Source: Culex pipiens pallens (Eukaryota; Arthropoda; Insecta; Diptera; Culicidae). Taken from it: a stretch of DNA of 64,000 nt. The notes under the pieces were generated by a model. The model saw only the letters and a list, made by a program, of their open reading frames with translations. It was not told the DNA's origin and did no database searches. This document shows, piece after piece, positions 11,591 to 22,879 of this stretch. Location: positions 40,710,747-40,774,746 of the forward strand of contig NC_068939.1 of NCBI RefSeq assembly GCF_016801865.2, given 5' to 3'. The translations under genes and the position numbers were made by a program. The stretch's first letter is position 1; each line of letters starts with the position of its first letter.

Positions 11591-12424
11591 TACCGTAAAC
11601 CGGGGTGACTTTGATAGGATTTCAATTTGTTTTTGGAATATTTTCTAACAGCTAAGGTTTTTCTCAAGATTATTATTTTTAAAACATGTACTGGGGTAGG
11701 CCACACAAAGTCCATGCACTATTTTGGAAAAAAAGTTTTTCAATAGTGTTTAGAAAAATAGTTACGTTAAAAAATCTTAGTTTAAATTCCGGGGTGACTT
11801 TGATAGTCATAGATTTTCTTGTTAAAATCATATTTAGGATGTTCAAACTTTATTTGTACGTTAAATAACCATCACTAAAGTAGCTGATATAGTTTTTCAG
11901 AAAAAAAAATCAAGGTTTATATTTAAATAATAAGTTTATAAGCTTTTTAACAAAATACATATAAATTTTAAGTAAAATTGATAAAGACGAATTTGGCGTG
12001 AAATTTGTTAAAACTGGTTTTGGTTATAAAATTATTGATTTATATTGTATTTCATACTTAATTCGAAGCACGAATTGTGTTTCAAAAACACATATTATTA
12101 ATTATTTAAAAACTTATTCACACTTCTCTTAGAGGAAAATTGTCCAAAGAATCCGAAAAAGTGAATTCCGTTTTCCTATTCAAAATCATGTTCATTGAGA
12201 AAGTCATGACACTATGAGAAGTTTAAAATAATGACTTTCATCAACATTTTCTTAACTATAGTTAACCAACTTTTTAAACTTTTCAAAATTATATGAAAAT
12301 TTCTTTCAGAGGTACTTTGAACACTTCTCTAACACAGTCAGTATGATTTTAAACAATTCCATACGTGTTTTAATTGTACTCTTCATTTTGCTGAAAAATC
12401 GGTAATCCGGTGCGTTTTACGGTA
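11591..12424. mobile_element. Inverted-repeat element, TACCGTAAA ends
   Basis: The left end TACCGTAAACCGGGG and the right end, with CCGGTGCGTTTTACGGTA, are imperfect inverted copies. The block CCGGGGTGACTTTGATAG recurs inside at about 11790. There is no coding frame of note. Confidence 0.4.
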
Positions 12425-12990
12425 ATTCTCTACCAACTTACACGAAACCGGGAAAAGTTGCCCCGATCACTCTTCGATTAGCGTGAAACTTTGTCCTTAG
12501 GGGTAACTTTTGTCCATGATCTCGAATCCGAGGTCCATTTTTGATATCTCGTGAAGGAGGGCGGAACGACCCCTTTCATTTTTGAACATGCGAAAAAAGA
12601 GGTGTTTTTCAATAATTTGCAGCCTGAAACGGTGATGAAATAGAAATTTTGTGTCAAAGAGACTTTTATGTAAAATTAGACGCCCGATTTGATGGCGTAC
12701 TCAGAATTCCGAAAAAACGTATTTTTTTTTGGAACATGTCATTTTATGGGAAATTTGATGTACTTTTCGAATCTACATTGACCCAGAAGGGTCATTTTTT
12801 CATTTATAACAATTTTTTTTTCATTTTAAAATTTCGTGTTCTTTCTAACTTTGCAGGGTTATTTTTTAGAGTGTAACAATGTTCTACAAAAATGTAGAGC
12901 AGACAATTACAAAAATTTTGATATTTAAACATAAGAAATTTGCTCATAAACATCACGAGTTATCGCGATTTTACGAAAAAAAAGTCATGC
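12420..12990 (+). repeat. Dispersed repeat family, copy 1
   Basis: A stretch beginning GGTAATTCTCTACCAAC is repeated, diverged, in reverse orientation at 43430-44570 and in part in direct orientation at 49617-49870. Shared blocks include GGAACATGTCATTTTA and CATCACGAGTTATCGCGATT. No coding capacity is evident. Confidence 0.6.
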
Positions 12991-13014
12991 GATTTTATTC
13001 TCGGTTGTTTCATT

Positions 13015-13180
13015 AGGGACCATCCATAAACCACGTGGACACTTGGGGGAGAGGGTAAGGGGTTTGCGATTGTCCACGCTCCATACAAAACAGATTTTTT
13101 TTTGTATCGATAAATGTCCACGAGGGGGGGCGGGTGCTAGAATTCCAAAAAAGTGTCCACGTGGTTTGCGGATGGTCCCT
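13015..13180. mobile_element. MITE with AGGGACCATCCATAAACCAC ends
   Basis: The left end AGGGACCATCCATAAACCAC with GTGGACAC is mirrored by GTGTCCACGTGGTTTGCGGA plus TGGTCCCT at the right. It is 166 bp with a G-rich interior. A related copy lies at 50721-50868 and a fragment at 2103-2145. Confidence 0.7.
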
Positions 13181-14580
13181 TGAAAAGACCGGTGTTATAA
13201 GAAAACTATTCGCTTTAAAAGTAATAGTGTCAGAAACTTTGTTTTTTTTGCTGTTATTGTTTTCTTTGTTTAAAGCTTAAAAATTAATGGTAAACACAAG
13301 ATTGATCACTTTTGTCTGTTGATTCCCGTGACTTTGCAGTCCAAATCCGATTAATCACAGACAAACGCATGAATGACGATCGAGATGTCTGCAAACAACA
13401 AGAATTCACAACTCCGTGAGTCAAAACGGGGTACGCTCGTTCTAGACGGTGGGAAGTTCCACCTCAAAACTTGTCTTTTTGGCAGCTAGCGGAACAATCC
13501 AAAAATATCCGGATCAAGTTGAAAAACGGCTTTTTGGTGCTGTTATGGGATTGCGAAATTAAAAGTTTTTTTTTTATTTCCAAGAGATGAATATTTATTG
13601 GGATTCTAAATATAAAACAATTAAAATTTTGAATATTGAATGCGAAATAGTAGTCTGTGATACTTTTTAAGCATTTATTAACGAACCCGATATCAAATCT
13701 GCTATTTTATCCTGCAAAACCAACGCAAAGTGACGTCAATGCTGCATCAGGTGAGAAACCTTCGGATCGGTTGGCCTCGCTCCCTTGTTTTGGAAGAATT
13801 TTGCGTCAATCGAAAAGAAATCGTGTTCAATTTTCCCCAACTTTCGTCGTTACCCTTTAGTGTTATAGCTGTTTTGAAACCATTAGTAGGAGGGTGGAAA
13901 TAGGGTAATTTTCAAGCTCATAAGCTTTTTGACATGGAATGAAAACATTTGAAAAATATTTTCAAATGTAAAATAAATTTTTGTTCCAAACTCCAAAGAT
14001 AACTTTTTTAATGATCATATAAAAATTGAATAAAATACTATCATAAGTATAGCAGACAGCGGAAAGAAAAATATTAATGCAAATGTGCGAACCCAACTGT
14101 GACAGTCTTAACAACCTGTACATTAACAATAGGGAGGGCAAGGGTTCAAAAAACTTTTTCGAAGATGTTTGAAAATTGGACCGGTTTTTTTAGCGGACCG
14201 GTTCCCGTACACGTGAGTTCTGCAAGTCATTCGAGAGCCATACGGTGAAACACACCGGTTGGAATTTCATTAGGAAGATGACTTTGCTGAATTAATTTGT
14301 CGCCGAATTATGGGATTTTTTCTTGCGGTGAAAAGCCGAAAACCAGGTCGTTGGAGATTGATAGCAAACACACAAATCCAGATAAAATTTAGGAAATTTG
14401 ATTTGTGGGTTGGATGATTTGGTTTGTTGGGTCGGGAAAGGTTTAATTTGTCATGGTCATAGTTATCATCATGATTAAATTTATGTTTTAAAACCAGGAT
14501 TTATATCTAATAAATTAACACTTTTGTTTTTCATCAATAAATTGTGTAGTAAAGATTAAACTCTCCATTCTAACGTATAG
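13181..14580. other. Intergenic, no gene seen
   Basis: No supportable gene and no clear inverted repeat. A 67-codon open frame at 13657-13860 has no recognisable features. Confidence 0.3.
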
Positions 14581-15300
14581 TAAAACGAGCTAAATAACTC
14601 ACTGAATCCGACGGTTGCCATTAATTACTAGCACCGGACTACCAAGCCGGAGTTGTTACGCAGCTACACAGATAAATTCATCAGTGGCTGATTAACCTCT
14701 ATCACTTTTCATCCCATTTGAACCTGGTCAACCTCCGAAGATCAACAAACCACGATGTCTGGGAGTAGAACTATCAGCAAAGTAATCAGTAGCAGCAGTC
14801 TAAGTGCCATGTAGTGGAAGCGTCTGTCATGGCTAGCAAATAATTTGCAGGTTCCTCTGGAAAATGTGCCACAAATCATGTGCTTCTTGCCAGATATGAA
14901 CTCAACCCCAGCTCTGTCACGCGGGGAACTCCAACGATCTTGGGAGTGGCACTGGTAACGAGGATGAACCCTATTAATCAACCAGATTGTTTGCGCTGGC
15001 CGGACAAAATTTCGCGCCACTTTGTTTGCTCACAATGTACATATGTGAGCAACTATTTCGGCAGCTTAGAATTGCGTCCAACCTCATTGAGGGACGCTAG
15101 TTATCGGGACTGTGCAAATTTGTTCAATTAGACCTCGCAGCGAATCGCAACGAGCCATGGGCTAGGGGTGGCCTCGAAGGTCAGTGATCTAGCCGGAGAT
15201 CGCGCTGGTATCAGCGCATATCGGAAGCGATACGGCTAGGTGACAACGATTTGCAAGCTTGGCCTGATTCTCGAAAACATTTGACTATTTTTCCGAGCAA
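14580..15300. other. Unexplained low-repeat region
   Basis: Base composition is more balanced than in neighbouring repeats and no terminal inverted repeats are seen. On the minus strand an ATG at 14810 begins a short very hydrophobic frame (MALRLLLLITLLIVLL) that stops after 22 codons. It would only make sense as a signal-peptide exon. Nothing downstream supports a gene. Confidence 0.25.
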
Positions 15301-16001
15301 GGCACGTTGTAGTCGGGATGAGCTTCCTAGAGTGATTCAGCAAGTTTTGGAGAACTGGTGTAAACAAACATGTTTTAACCGTTTATCATCTTATTCGTGT
15401 TTCCCAGTTATAAATGGCTTCTGTTGAATAACACTATTTTTGCTTGTTTTACGTGTTTCGTTATAGAGTTTAACTTTCGAAAAAAAAAAATACAATACAG
15501 TTTTAAAATTATCATTACGCTTACAAATCAGAACAAAGATACACGATGTTTGATGTTTTAATTTAAGCATTAGCAAATATCATAATCAGCTGGACTGATT
15601 GAAAAAAGTTTGAATTTGGATTTAGGAATCCAGATTGGGAAAACATGTATTTTGTTAACTGAAATTTATAAACTTGAAACCAAAATCTCAATGTGATTTA
15701 TACAGTAATCCTACATATTCGGAACGCTCCCAAACTTGAAACTTTTTTGTGCCATTTTTTTCGGCGAACTTTCTTTTGACTTTTATTTTTGAAGGAACTT
15801 GTTTTGTTTTTTCGTGCTATTGCACTAGTAAAAGCTATTCTTTGACAGAAAAGTAATGTATTTTAGGACTCTTTTTTTTATTGAATTCTCTCCTCTTTTT
15901 GTGCTTATCAGATTATCGAACTTCGGATGGTCAAAACTTCGAATAATCGAGACTGAGGATAACCGAGTCAAAGCCATAGTATCAACTGAAGTCTGAAGTT
16001 G

Positions 16002-16955
16002 CACGCCATGGCGGAAGGCAAATATTTTTGAAATTGAATGTACCTTAAATGTTTTTTTTTGTGAAAAGGTAGGTGGAGGGGTCTCTTTTCGATATCTATG
16101 TCATAGAAAATATTTCACCTGGGGATTTTCGTTTTTATTTAAATTTTTCAGTTTTTTAACTATATACATGGAGACGCACGGTACTTTTGGTTACTTTGCG
16201 GTTGCACTACACCTCCCAAATACTTTTAAATGCAATGGATACTGATCAAAGGGTCGTCCATGAAATATTCCACAATATTAAAGCCCCACCCTTACACCCC
16301 CCCCCCACTAATTTATTTTACAAAGATAATAACTTTATTTTTAGTATGAGACGTAATCCATAAAGTATGCTCCCCCCCCCCCTCCTTGAAAAGTACGGCA
16401 CTTTTTGTACCCTTGTCTTGGTTTTTTGTACATTTTTTTTTCTTTTAATTCTGAGTTAAATTAAATAAGTGTATCATTTTTATAGGCTATGTTTTAAATA
16501 TTTGTTGTTGTTGAAATCACGATCGACAGATTTTTTGAAAATCTAATGATTTAAGTATATCATATCGATCACTAACAACTCTGTTTTTGAATACCTTTTC
16601 TCATGTTTGATTTATGAGTTAAGTTTATTAAACATCGAAATAGTTTTTTGTAAATATTTTAAGCCTGATTTTTCAATTGTTTAATTTCTACTACCCTTGG
16701 TATCCTTACACAGTGAGTTGCATATGCCTAGCTTGACTAATTTCAGCACAACCAATAAGTAGAAAACCGCAAAGTAACCAAAATTACCGTGCGTCTCCAT
16801 ATATATATATTTAAAAACCTAAAAATTTAAAAAATCGAACATCCCCCTATGAAATATTTTCTATGTCACAGATATCGAAAAGCTACCTTTTCACGAAGAA
16901 AACATTTTAGGTACATTCAATTTCAATAATAATTGCCTTCCGCTATGGCGTAAGT
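16002..16955. mobile_element. Foldback element with about 200-bp arms
   Basis: Left arm about 16002-16215 and right arm about 16755-16955 are inverted copies. Shared blocks include CGCACGGTACTTTTGGTTAC against GTAACCAAAATTACCGTGCG, and GAAAATATTTCA against TGAAATATTTTC. About 540 bases, including two C-runs, lie between. A diverged relative appears around 55330-55545. Confidence 0.6.
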
Positions 16956-17367
16956 CGTTTTGCAATATCTGCTGATGTAAATATTTACTGTAACAAAATA
17001 TATACTTAAATTTAATAAATGCATTTATTGAGGGCTCTAAACTTTATAAAATAAATTGAGGGACTACACAAAATAAAGATATTTTTACTTTGTAGCGTTA
17101 AATCCACTCAGTAATTTTATTAAGAAAATTAAATTTTACATGCTTGAAATTTAAAACCAAATTATTTGGAAACGCTGCATCGCAGTATAACAGTATGCCA
17201 AAATTCAATGCGTAGCATCAGGTAATATTCATTCAGGCGTTTTCCAGTAGATTACTCTCCTTCACTCGTCTGAATCGGTTTGACTTAATCTACTGCACAG
17301 CGAAGTTTTGTTGCGGATCATTTTCATCGTTCATGTCGTTTTGATGGCGCGACCGCGAGTTATCGGT

Positions 17368-17373
17368 TTTAAT
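17368..17373 (-). terminator. Poly(A) signal ATTAAA of gene A
   Basis: ATTAAA on the minus strand lies about 71 nt past the stop of gene A. It is the nearest canonical-like hexamer. Confidence 0.4.
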
Positions 17374-17443
17374 TCCATTTTCTGAAAAAAGAATAAAATT
17401 TTAAAAAAGCCGTTAGTTGCATAGTTGGTTTTGTTTTGTAATA

Positions 17444-19970
17444 CTAGCCTGGTTTTCCGGCAAATAGATACTTCTGGATGGCAGTTACCGGAAGCTCCAG
17501 CAGTAAAGCCAGTATGAGGGCAAATGCATAGGACAAAATCACGACCATAATTGTTGAGGAAATCTGAAATTGCATGTTTATTTGAGGTAAAATTTGGAAA
17601 CAATTTTAAATTCTTACCAAAGCCATCTGCCCAAAGTATCTCGTTTCCCGCGTGCTAAAAAAGACCAACTTGAGCAGTGCCATGTGGCAAACGTACGCAC
17701 AGTAGCTTAATCTTCCCAGTGGGACGAAGAAGCTGGAGCTGAGGAAATGCTTCACCAGCTTGTTGTACTCGTAGATCATTCCGTACAGCGAGATGGCACA
17801 CAGCAGAACCCACGAGTTCTTCATCGCTGGGTAGAACAGGGCCATCCATAGCGAGGGCTTCTCAAAGTTGTTCTGGTAGAAGATTACGTTGCTCATCATG
17901 GTGAGAAAGCCAACGGGAACGACGGTGTACCAGAGTTGTTGGAGGTACTGAAATAGAGGATGTGGTATGTAATTCAGTTACTACAATCAATGATAGGAAA
18001 TATACCCAAGCTCGATTGCCGATGGCGTGATTCTTTCGCTGACTGTAGTAAATTGCACCTAAAATTATTCCTCCCAAGTAGCATCCCATATTGGTGTGGG
18101 TGGGAATGTAGACTTCACGGTACATTCGATCGTACCAGTAGTAGAAGCGTTGATCCCTGATAATTAGATTTGACGGGTTTGTTATCACCTTACAAAATTA
18201 TTTATAAAATAACTCACTGTAAGCGAACAATGAAGGTTCCATCAAACTCTCCAAAGTAGATTACAAGAGCTGGTAGTATGAACGAAACTGCTGCCGCCAA
18301 GGAGTAAAGTTTGAATTTCAGCCGGGGATATCTGAAAAAGATTCATGTGATGAATCAAAAGCCACTAAAGAGTTAAGAATTCAGTACTTTACGACTGCCA
18401 CGACAAGTATCAATCCAAGGGTGAAAAGTTGAAAATCAGTTGCAAGATACCACGAAGCTTGGATGCACTGCAAAACAGATTTTTGTCAATTTGTACAAGT
18501 CCATAGTATAAAATTACCGGTTCCTCCACGTGCACATAGTTGTTCGCGTACAGCAAGTTGGTCCACCAATTCTTCCGACAGAAGTACCGTTCCGGATCTA
18601 CGCCCCGTTTCCACAGTGGACCATCTTGGAACTTGGCCAACCAGGTCGCGTGCAGCAGCAGCACATACGCATACACCGGGGTCAATCGTACAAATCTGTA
18701 GAAAACCACAACCAGCACCACGCCCCAACCGAGAGATCTCCCTCGCAGTTGCGTTCGGGTGTTGAAAAAGTGCAAACTCAGCAGAACTCCACTGAACAGG
18801 AAGAACGTCTGCAGAATCTGGCCCCCGTTGATGATGGCATGCCGGGCCGGACTGTAGTAGGTCTGCTCGAGCGTGTACGGGTTGTGGACCGGGGTGATGG
18901 TGTAGTTGATCCAGCAGTGACTCATGACCACCAGGCAGAAGGTTAGAAAGCGAATCGTCTGGAAGAAGCGCAGATCTTCGTTGAGTTGATCGCGGGACTG
19001 ACCGGTCAGGCGGTGCCAGTTGCGCTTCAGGGAGAACGCCGTAAGCAGCATGGTTTCTGGAGGAGTTGGAAGTAAGGTTAGGGGTTGTCGTGCAAAAACC
19101 AACTTGTTCACTAACTTGAACAAGCAAGGTTCTTCCGGTAATGATCAGCTTCATGCTGCCGAAGGTTCAGTTGGTGATCGAACCAGCTGGACGCCATCAC
19201 CAGAAATATCAACAGCAACGATACGGCGATGAAGCTCAGATCCAGCAGATCAAGACTGATATGACGCTCTGGACGAGTGCAGTACTCGATCTCAGAGTAA
19301 GCAGAGAGATTGTGGGACCTGTTTAGTTCGTGGTTGACGCACACGTTGATCAATTGACCGTAGGTCGATCTGTCTTTCGCTCCATTCTCGAATGCCGCCG
19401 GTTCCATTATGTACTGAAAGGTCACTTATTAGGTACGAATACCACACTCAAAAATAGCACTTACAGCAAAGTCGATTTGGAATTTTTCCACGTACAACTG
19501 TTGAAGAGTGTCATTCTGAAGTCCAACAAGCGTTCGCCGACAACGCTCTACACAGATTCCACGATCCAAGTGATTGTGCCGGAAGTGGCGATAGGTATCG
19601 TTGGAAAAATTCTACAAAATCAAACCAGGAAGTTTAATGTTAACATTTTTTACTCTTTTAAACTAACCTCAATCAAGTTCCAAAGGTCAGACCGATTGTT
19701 TGGCTTGATGACCGAACGGACCACGCAGTACATCGGGTCCAGCGAGGAGTATCCGTTGAAGCATTCATCGTAATCGTCGTATGCGAACAACTTGGGCATC
19801 CGAAGGTATTGGTACACTGAAGATGGTATTTTTTTAGAATCCCTTATTTATTTTTGGTAACATAGAAAAAGAACACAAAACTTACGATCGATAAATGGAT
19901 CGCTGGAGACAACACATCTGGCAAGGACGAAACAAGTAATAATTGCTGAAGTCACACATTTTCGCACCAT
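17444..19970 (-). CDS. Gene A: NRF-domain membrane acyltransferase (nose resistant to fluoxetine-like)
   Basis: Ten exons give 670 residues: 19886-19970, 19668-19816, 19465-19611, 19116-19413, 18518-19056, 18388-18467, 18218-18331, 18006-18156, 17618-17947, 17444-17563. All introns are 50-69 nt. The start is the ATG opening a signal peptide (MVRKCVTSAIITCFVLA). The NRF segment has the expected YDDYDEC and DRGICVERC motifs, then a membrane segment near residue 200 and the acyltransferase-3 domain. The motif R-x10-H (about R262/H273, ending MSH) and RFVR before LTPVYAY are intact, as is the NWWTN motif. Acyltransferase-3 proteins transfer acyl groups across or at membranes; the substrate here is unknown. 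Closest to D and E, but with an extra intron splitting their 194-nt exon into 80+114. Confidence 0.88.
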
Positions 19971-20389
19971 TTCCAAACCACAAAAAATATTATCTTAATT
20001 TAGCTCACACCAACTGCACTACGCATGTTAACGCGTCTACACGATGGAAATGAATAGCGTCGTGATTCCTGTCAGAATCCAGAAGAACCCTGGCTTGATA
20101 CGATCTGCAGTTGAGTAAAAGTTGCATCCATCACCTTGAAAAATTGAAACCGTTCTACATCAACAGGAGGTATACGGAACTGTTCCGCCTGTAAAATGCA
20201 CAACTAAAAAGGTGGTTGGACTTGGCTGCACCTTTCAATCTCGATGGCAAACGTACTTCTGTTCAGGGTACGCGGGCAATGAACCCTAGGATAATGCATA
20301 AGAATAAAAGTACTTTCGTTTGCAGTTTATGAGTTTTTTTTGAATCGAATGCAGGTCAACGGTGCATTTTATTAGGTCACACAACTACT
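19971..20389. other. Spacer between genes A and B
   Basis: About 420 bases separate the start of A from the stop of B, both on the minus strand. It must hold the promoter of A and the 3' UTR of B. No gene or repeat seen. Confidence 0.4.
20368..20373 (-). terminator. Poly(A) signal AATAAA of gene B
   Basis: AATAAA on the minus strand only about 17 nt beyond the stop of gene B, implying a very short 3' UTR. Confidence 0.55.
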
Positions 20390-22551
20390 TTAATCTTCTT
20401 TCGGCTTCTTACTCCTAGCGTACCAGTTCTTGAGCACCGTACTAATAGGTTGCTCAATGGTCAGATAAACCGGAACACTGACCACATAGGACAGTCCAAC
20501 GGTGGCCAAGGTTAGGACGGTCACATCACCCGCCGAAAAGTGCAGCAGAGCTGGTGAGCTGTTGACGATATACCGAATCAGCAGGGTGTGCAGCACGTAA
20601 GAGCTGTAGCACAGCTTGCCCGCGGTGGTCATGATTCGAGAGCTGAGGAAGCGCCGGAACCAACCTTTCGGTGATTGGAAGCACTTGATGTAGCCCAGGC
20701 AGACCATGACTACGACCATGTTGCGATGGAGTATGGAGTGGAGCAGGATTCCCCACTGGGGGACGTTGTGAGTGAAGAACAGATTGATGGGAAGGATTGA
20801 AAGGACGAACAGTGGGGTTGCGATCTTCAGCATAAGGTTGTATAGCTGCAAAACGGATTGGTTAGTGAATGATCGTCTACAGTGTAACTTAGCATTACCC
20901 AGGAATTGTTCAGATTCAACTTGTTATGTTTGATCTGGTGGTAAAGATATCCGGCGATCAATCCCCCGATGAAACTGTTGATATTGTTGTAACTAGGTTG
21001 GTAGATTTCTCTCACCCATTCGTCGTACATGAATAAGAAAGGTGTTTGGCTGCTCAAAAAAAGTCGATTTTGTAAGTAACGCTACAGATCACCAACCGTA
21101 CTACCAACCTATGCCTAGTTGTCATTACGCTTTCGATTCCATTTCGGTACAGAATAACAGCTGGAATGACGATCGAAACTACTCCCAGACCCCAAAATAG
21201 AACCTTGGCTGCCCTTGGAAACTTCCAGATCGCCCACAGCATCAACAGTCCCAGCAAAAATAGTTGCAAGTCGGCACCAAGATACCACCCATGGCAGAAA
21301 CACTGATCCTCGTAGAACGGTAGATTGTTGATCATCAGCACGTTGGTCCACCAATTGGATCGGCATATTTGCTGTTCCCGAACTAGCACCGTGTATCCCA
21401 ACAATCCCAACTCCACTCCCGGAAGGATCGCCGCGACGGTGGCCGCCAACAGGAAAAAGTAGTACACCGGCAGCAGTCGAATCAACCGGTTCACAATCTT
21501 CGACCGAAAGTAGCCCGCTTCCAGGTTAGGTTTGCGGTTGACATCCCTCAAAAAGTTGACCATCAGCAGCAATCCGCTTATGGTGAAGAAAATTTGCACC
21601 GGAAAGGCGAACATCGTGGTCAGATACCGGGTTGCAACCTCCGTCGAATACTGCTCGAGATCTTCCGGATTGTCAACGGGCATATTGGTGGGCACGATCA
21701 CGCAGTGTCCGTACAGGATGATAAAGTTGATGACCACCCGCAGTCCGTCAATGTAGGCAAAGTCCTTGTACAGGTCCGATTTGGACTCTTCCGTGAAGGT
21801 GGCCCATGTTCGACGTAGAGAAAATGAAGAGACTATGGTGTTTTTTCTGTTTTTGACGAAAAGATCACACAAATTGGCGTACAACCATGTTACGAGAAGT
21901 GCCGAGACAATTGCGATGAAGGTCAGCTTCAGGACATCTGAAATTTGAACGTTTTTCAATTTGAAAGATGATCAATCTGTAAGTTCTACCGTAGGTATCC
22001 GTTGCAGATTTGTTATCAAAACAATACTCGATCTTCGAGTATCCATGGTATGCCAGATTGTAACGTTGCTCCAAACGATTATTCACGCAAATGTTGATCA
22101 ACTTGCTGTACTTTTTCTGGTAGGGTTCAAGCTGTTCTTGCCAATGCGACGTGCTGAAGATATGCTGCAGATAAAATTTAAAAATTTGCACCACGCCTTT
22201 GGATAACGTTTCACAACTCACTCTAAATTCAACCGGAAACTCCTCGCAGTAAAGGCGATCCCGATCCTCCTCACTCAATGCAGCCACTTCCCGCTCACAG
22301 TCCTGCACACAGATGGCGTGATCCAGCAGATTGCGCCTAAATTGCTGCACCACGCGGGTACCGTTGACGTCGGGCGCGCTGCGGAACGGATCGTCGATCT
22401 TGGTGATCACCTTCACGTAGCAGAAAACGGCCGCGGCGGAGTGATCCTGGCGACATTGCGTCAGGCTGTCGTAGTCAAACAGTGGCGGAACGATGGAGCC
22501 GGACGCCAGCTGGAGGATCGTTCCGATGGCCACGAGCCAGACGGACAGCAT
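20390..22551 (-). CDS. Gene B: NRF-domain membrane acyltransferase
   Basis: Five exons give 646 residues: 22222-22551, 21990-22164, 21109-21937, 20899-21049, 20390-20845. The start ATG opens a signal peptide (MLSVWLVAIGTILQLASGS), followed by PPLFDYDSLTQC and the paired CVQDC cysteines of the NRF segment. R-x10-H lies at about R235/H246 (ending LYGH) and RLIR precedes LLPVYYFF. Intron 1 is 57 nt and stop-free; intron 2 is only 52 nt. The acceptor of exon 4 offers GAG and CAG three bases apart; CAG (exon from 21049) matches the length of gene C. B and C are close paralogues in head-to-head orientation. Confidence 0.87.
22165..22221 (-). other. 57-nt stop-free intron 1 of gene B
   Basis: GTGAGT...CTGCAG, 57 nt, a multiple of three with no in-frame stop. 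The same splice site in gene C has a 59-nt intron that does contain a stop, which supports splicing here. Confidence 0.7.
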
Positions 22552-22879
22552 GGTGCTCGGGACGCTGTGGATGCTAGCTTTGGAATAGGCCTAATTTTTA
22601 GCAGTGCAACGAAGGTTTTGGTCAGTGATGCGTTAATATGGAACGAAGTGTGATGTAATTTGGAGCGAAACGTGACTTTAAACATTAAAGCACATAGGTT
22701 TATTGTGGTCTCGCTGAAGAACTTCCTATTTTGTTGGTTCATCAACATTGCGAAATAGTATCACGATCTACTTTCGTTCGTGTTGTTTGCAAAAACAACG
22801 TTTCTGTTCGGACTTCTTGCACCACTGTGAGGTATGGTTGCGCCCAGATGCTGCTTACTTCCGTGCAGTTCCGGTCATC
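22552..22879. promoter_or_regulatory. Divergent promoter region shared by genes B and C
   Basis: Only 328 bases separate the two start codons, so both core promoters and 5' UTRs must fit here. A TCAGT initiator-like motif is present near 22620. No convincing TATA box was assigned for either side. Co-regulation is an inference from the geometry. Confidence 0.55.

Noticed and set aside
18486..19154. 222-codon open frame overlapping gene A in another frame
   Set aside because: Shadow of the coding exons; the frame of gene A has the family motifs and correct splice sites.
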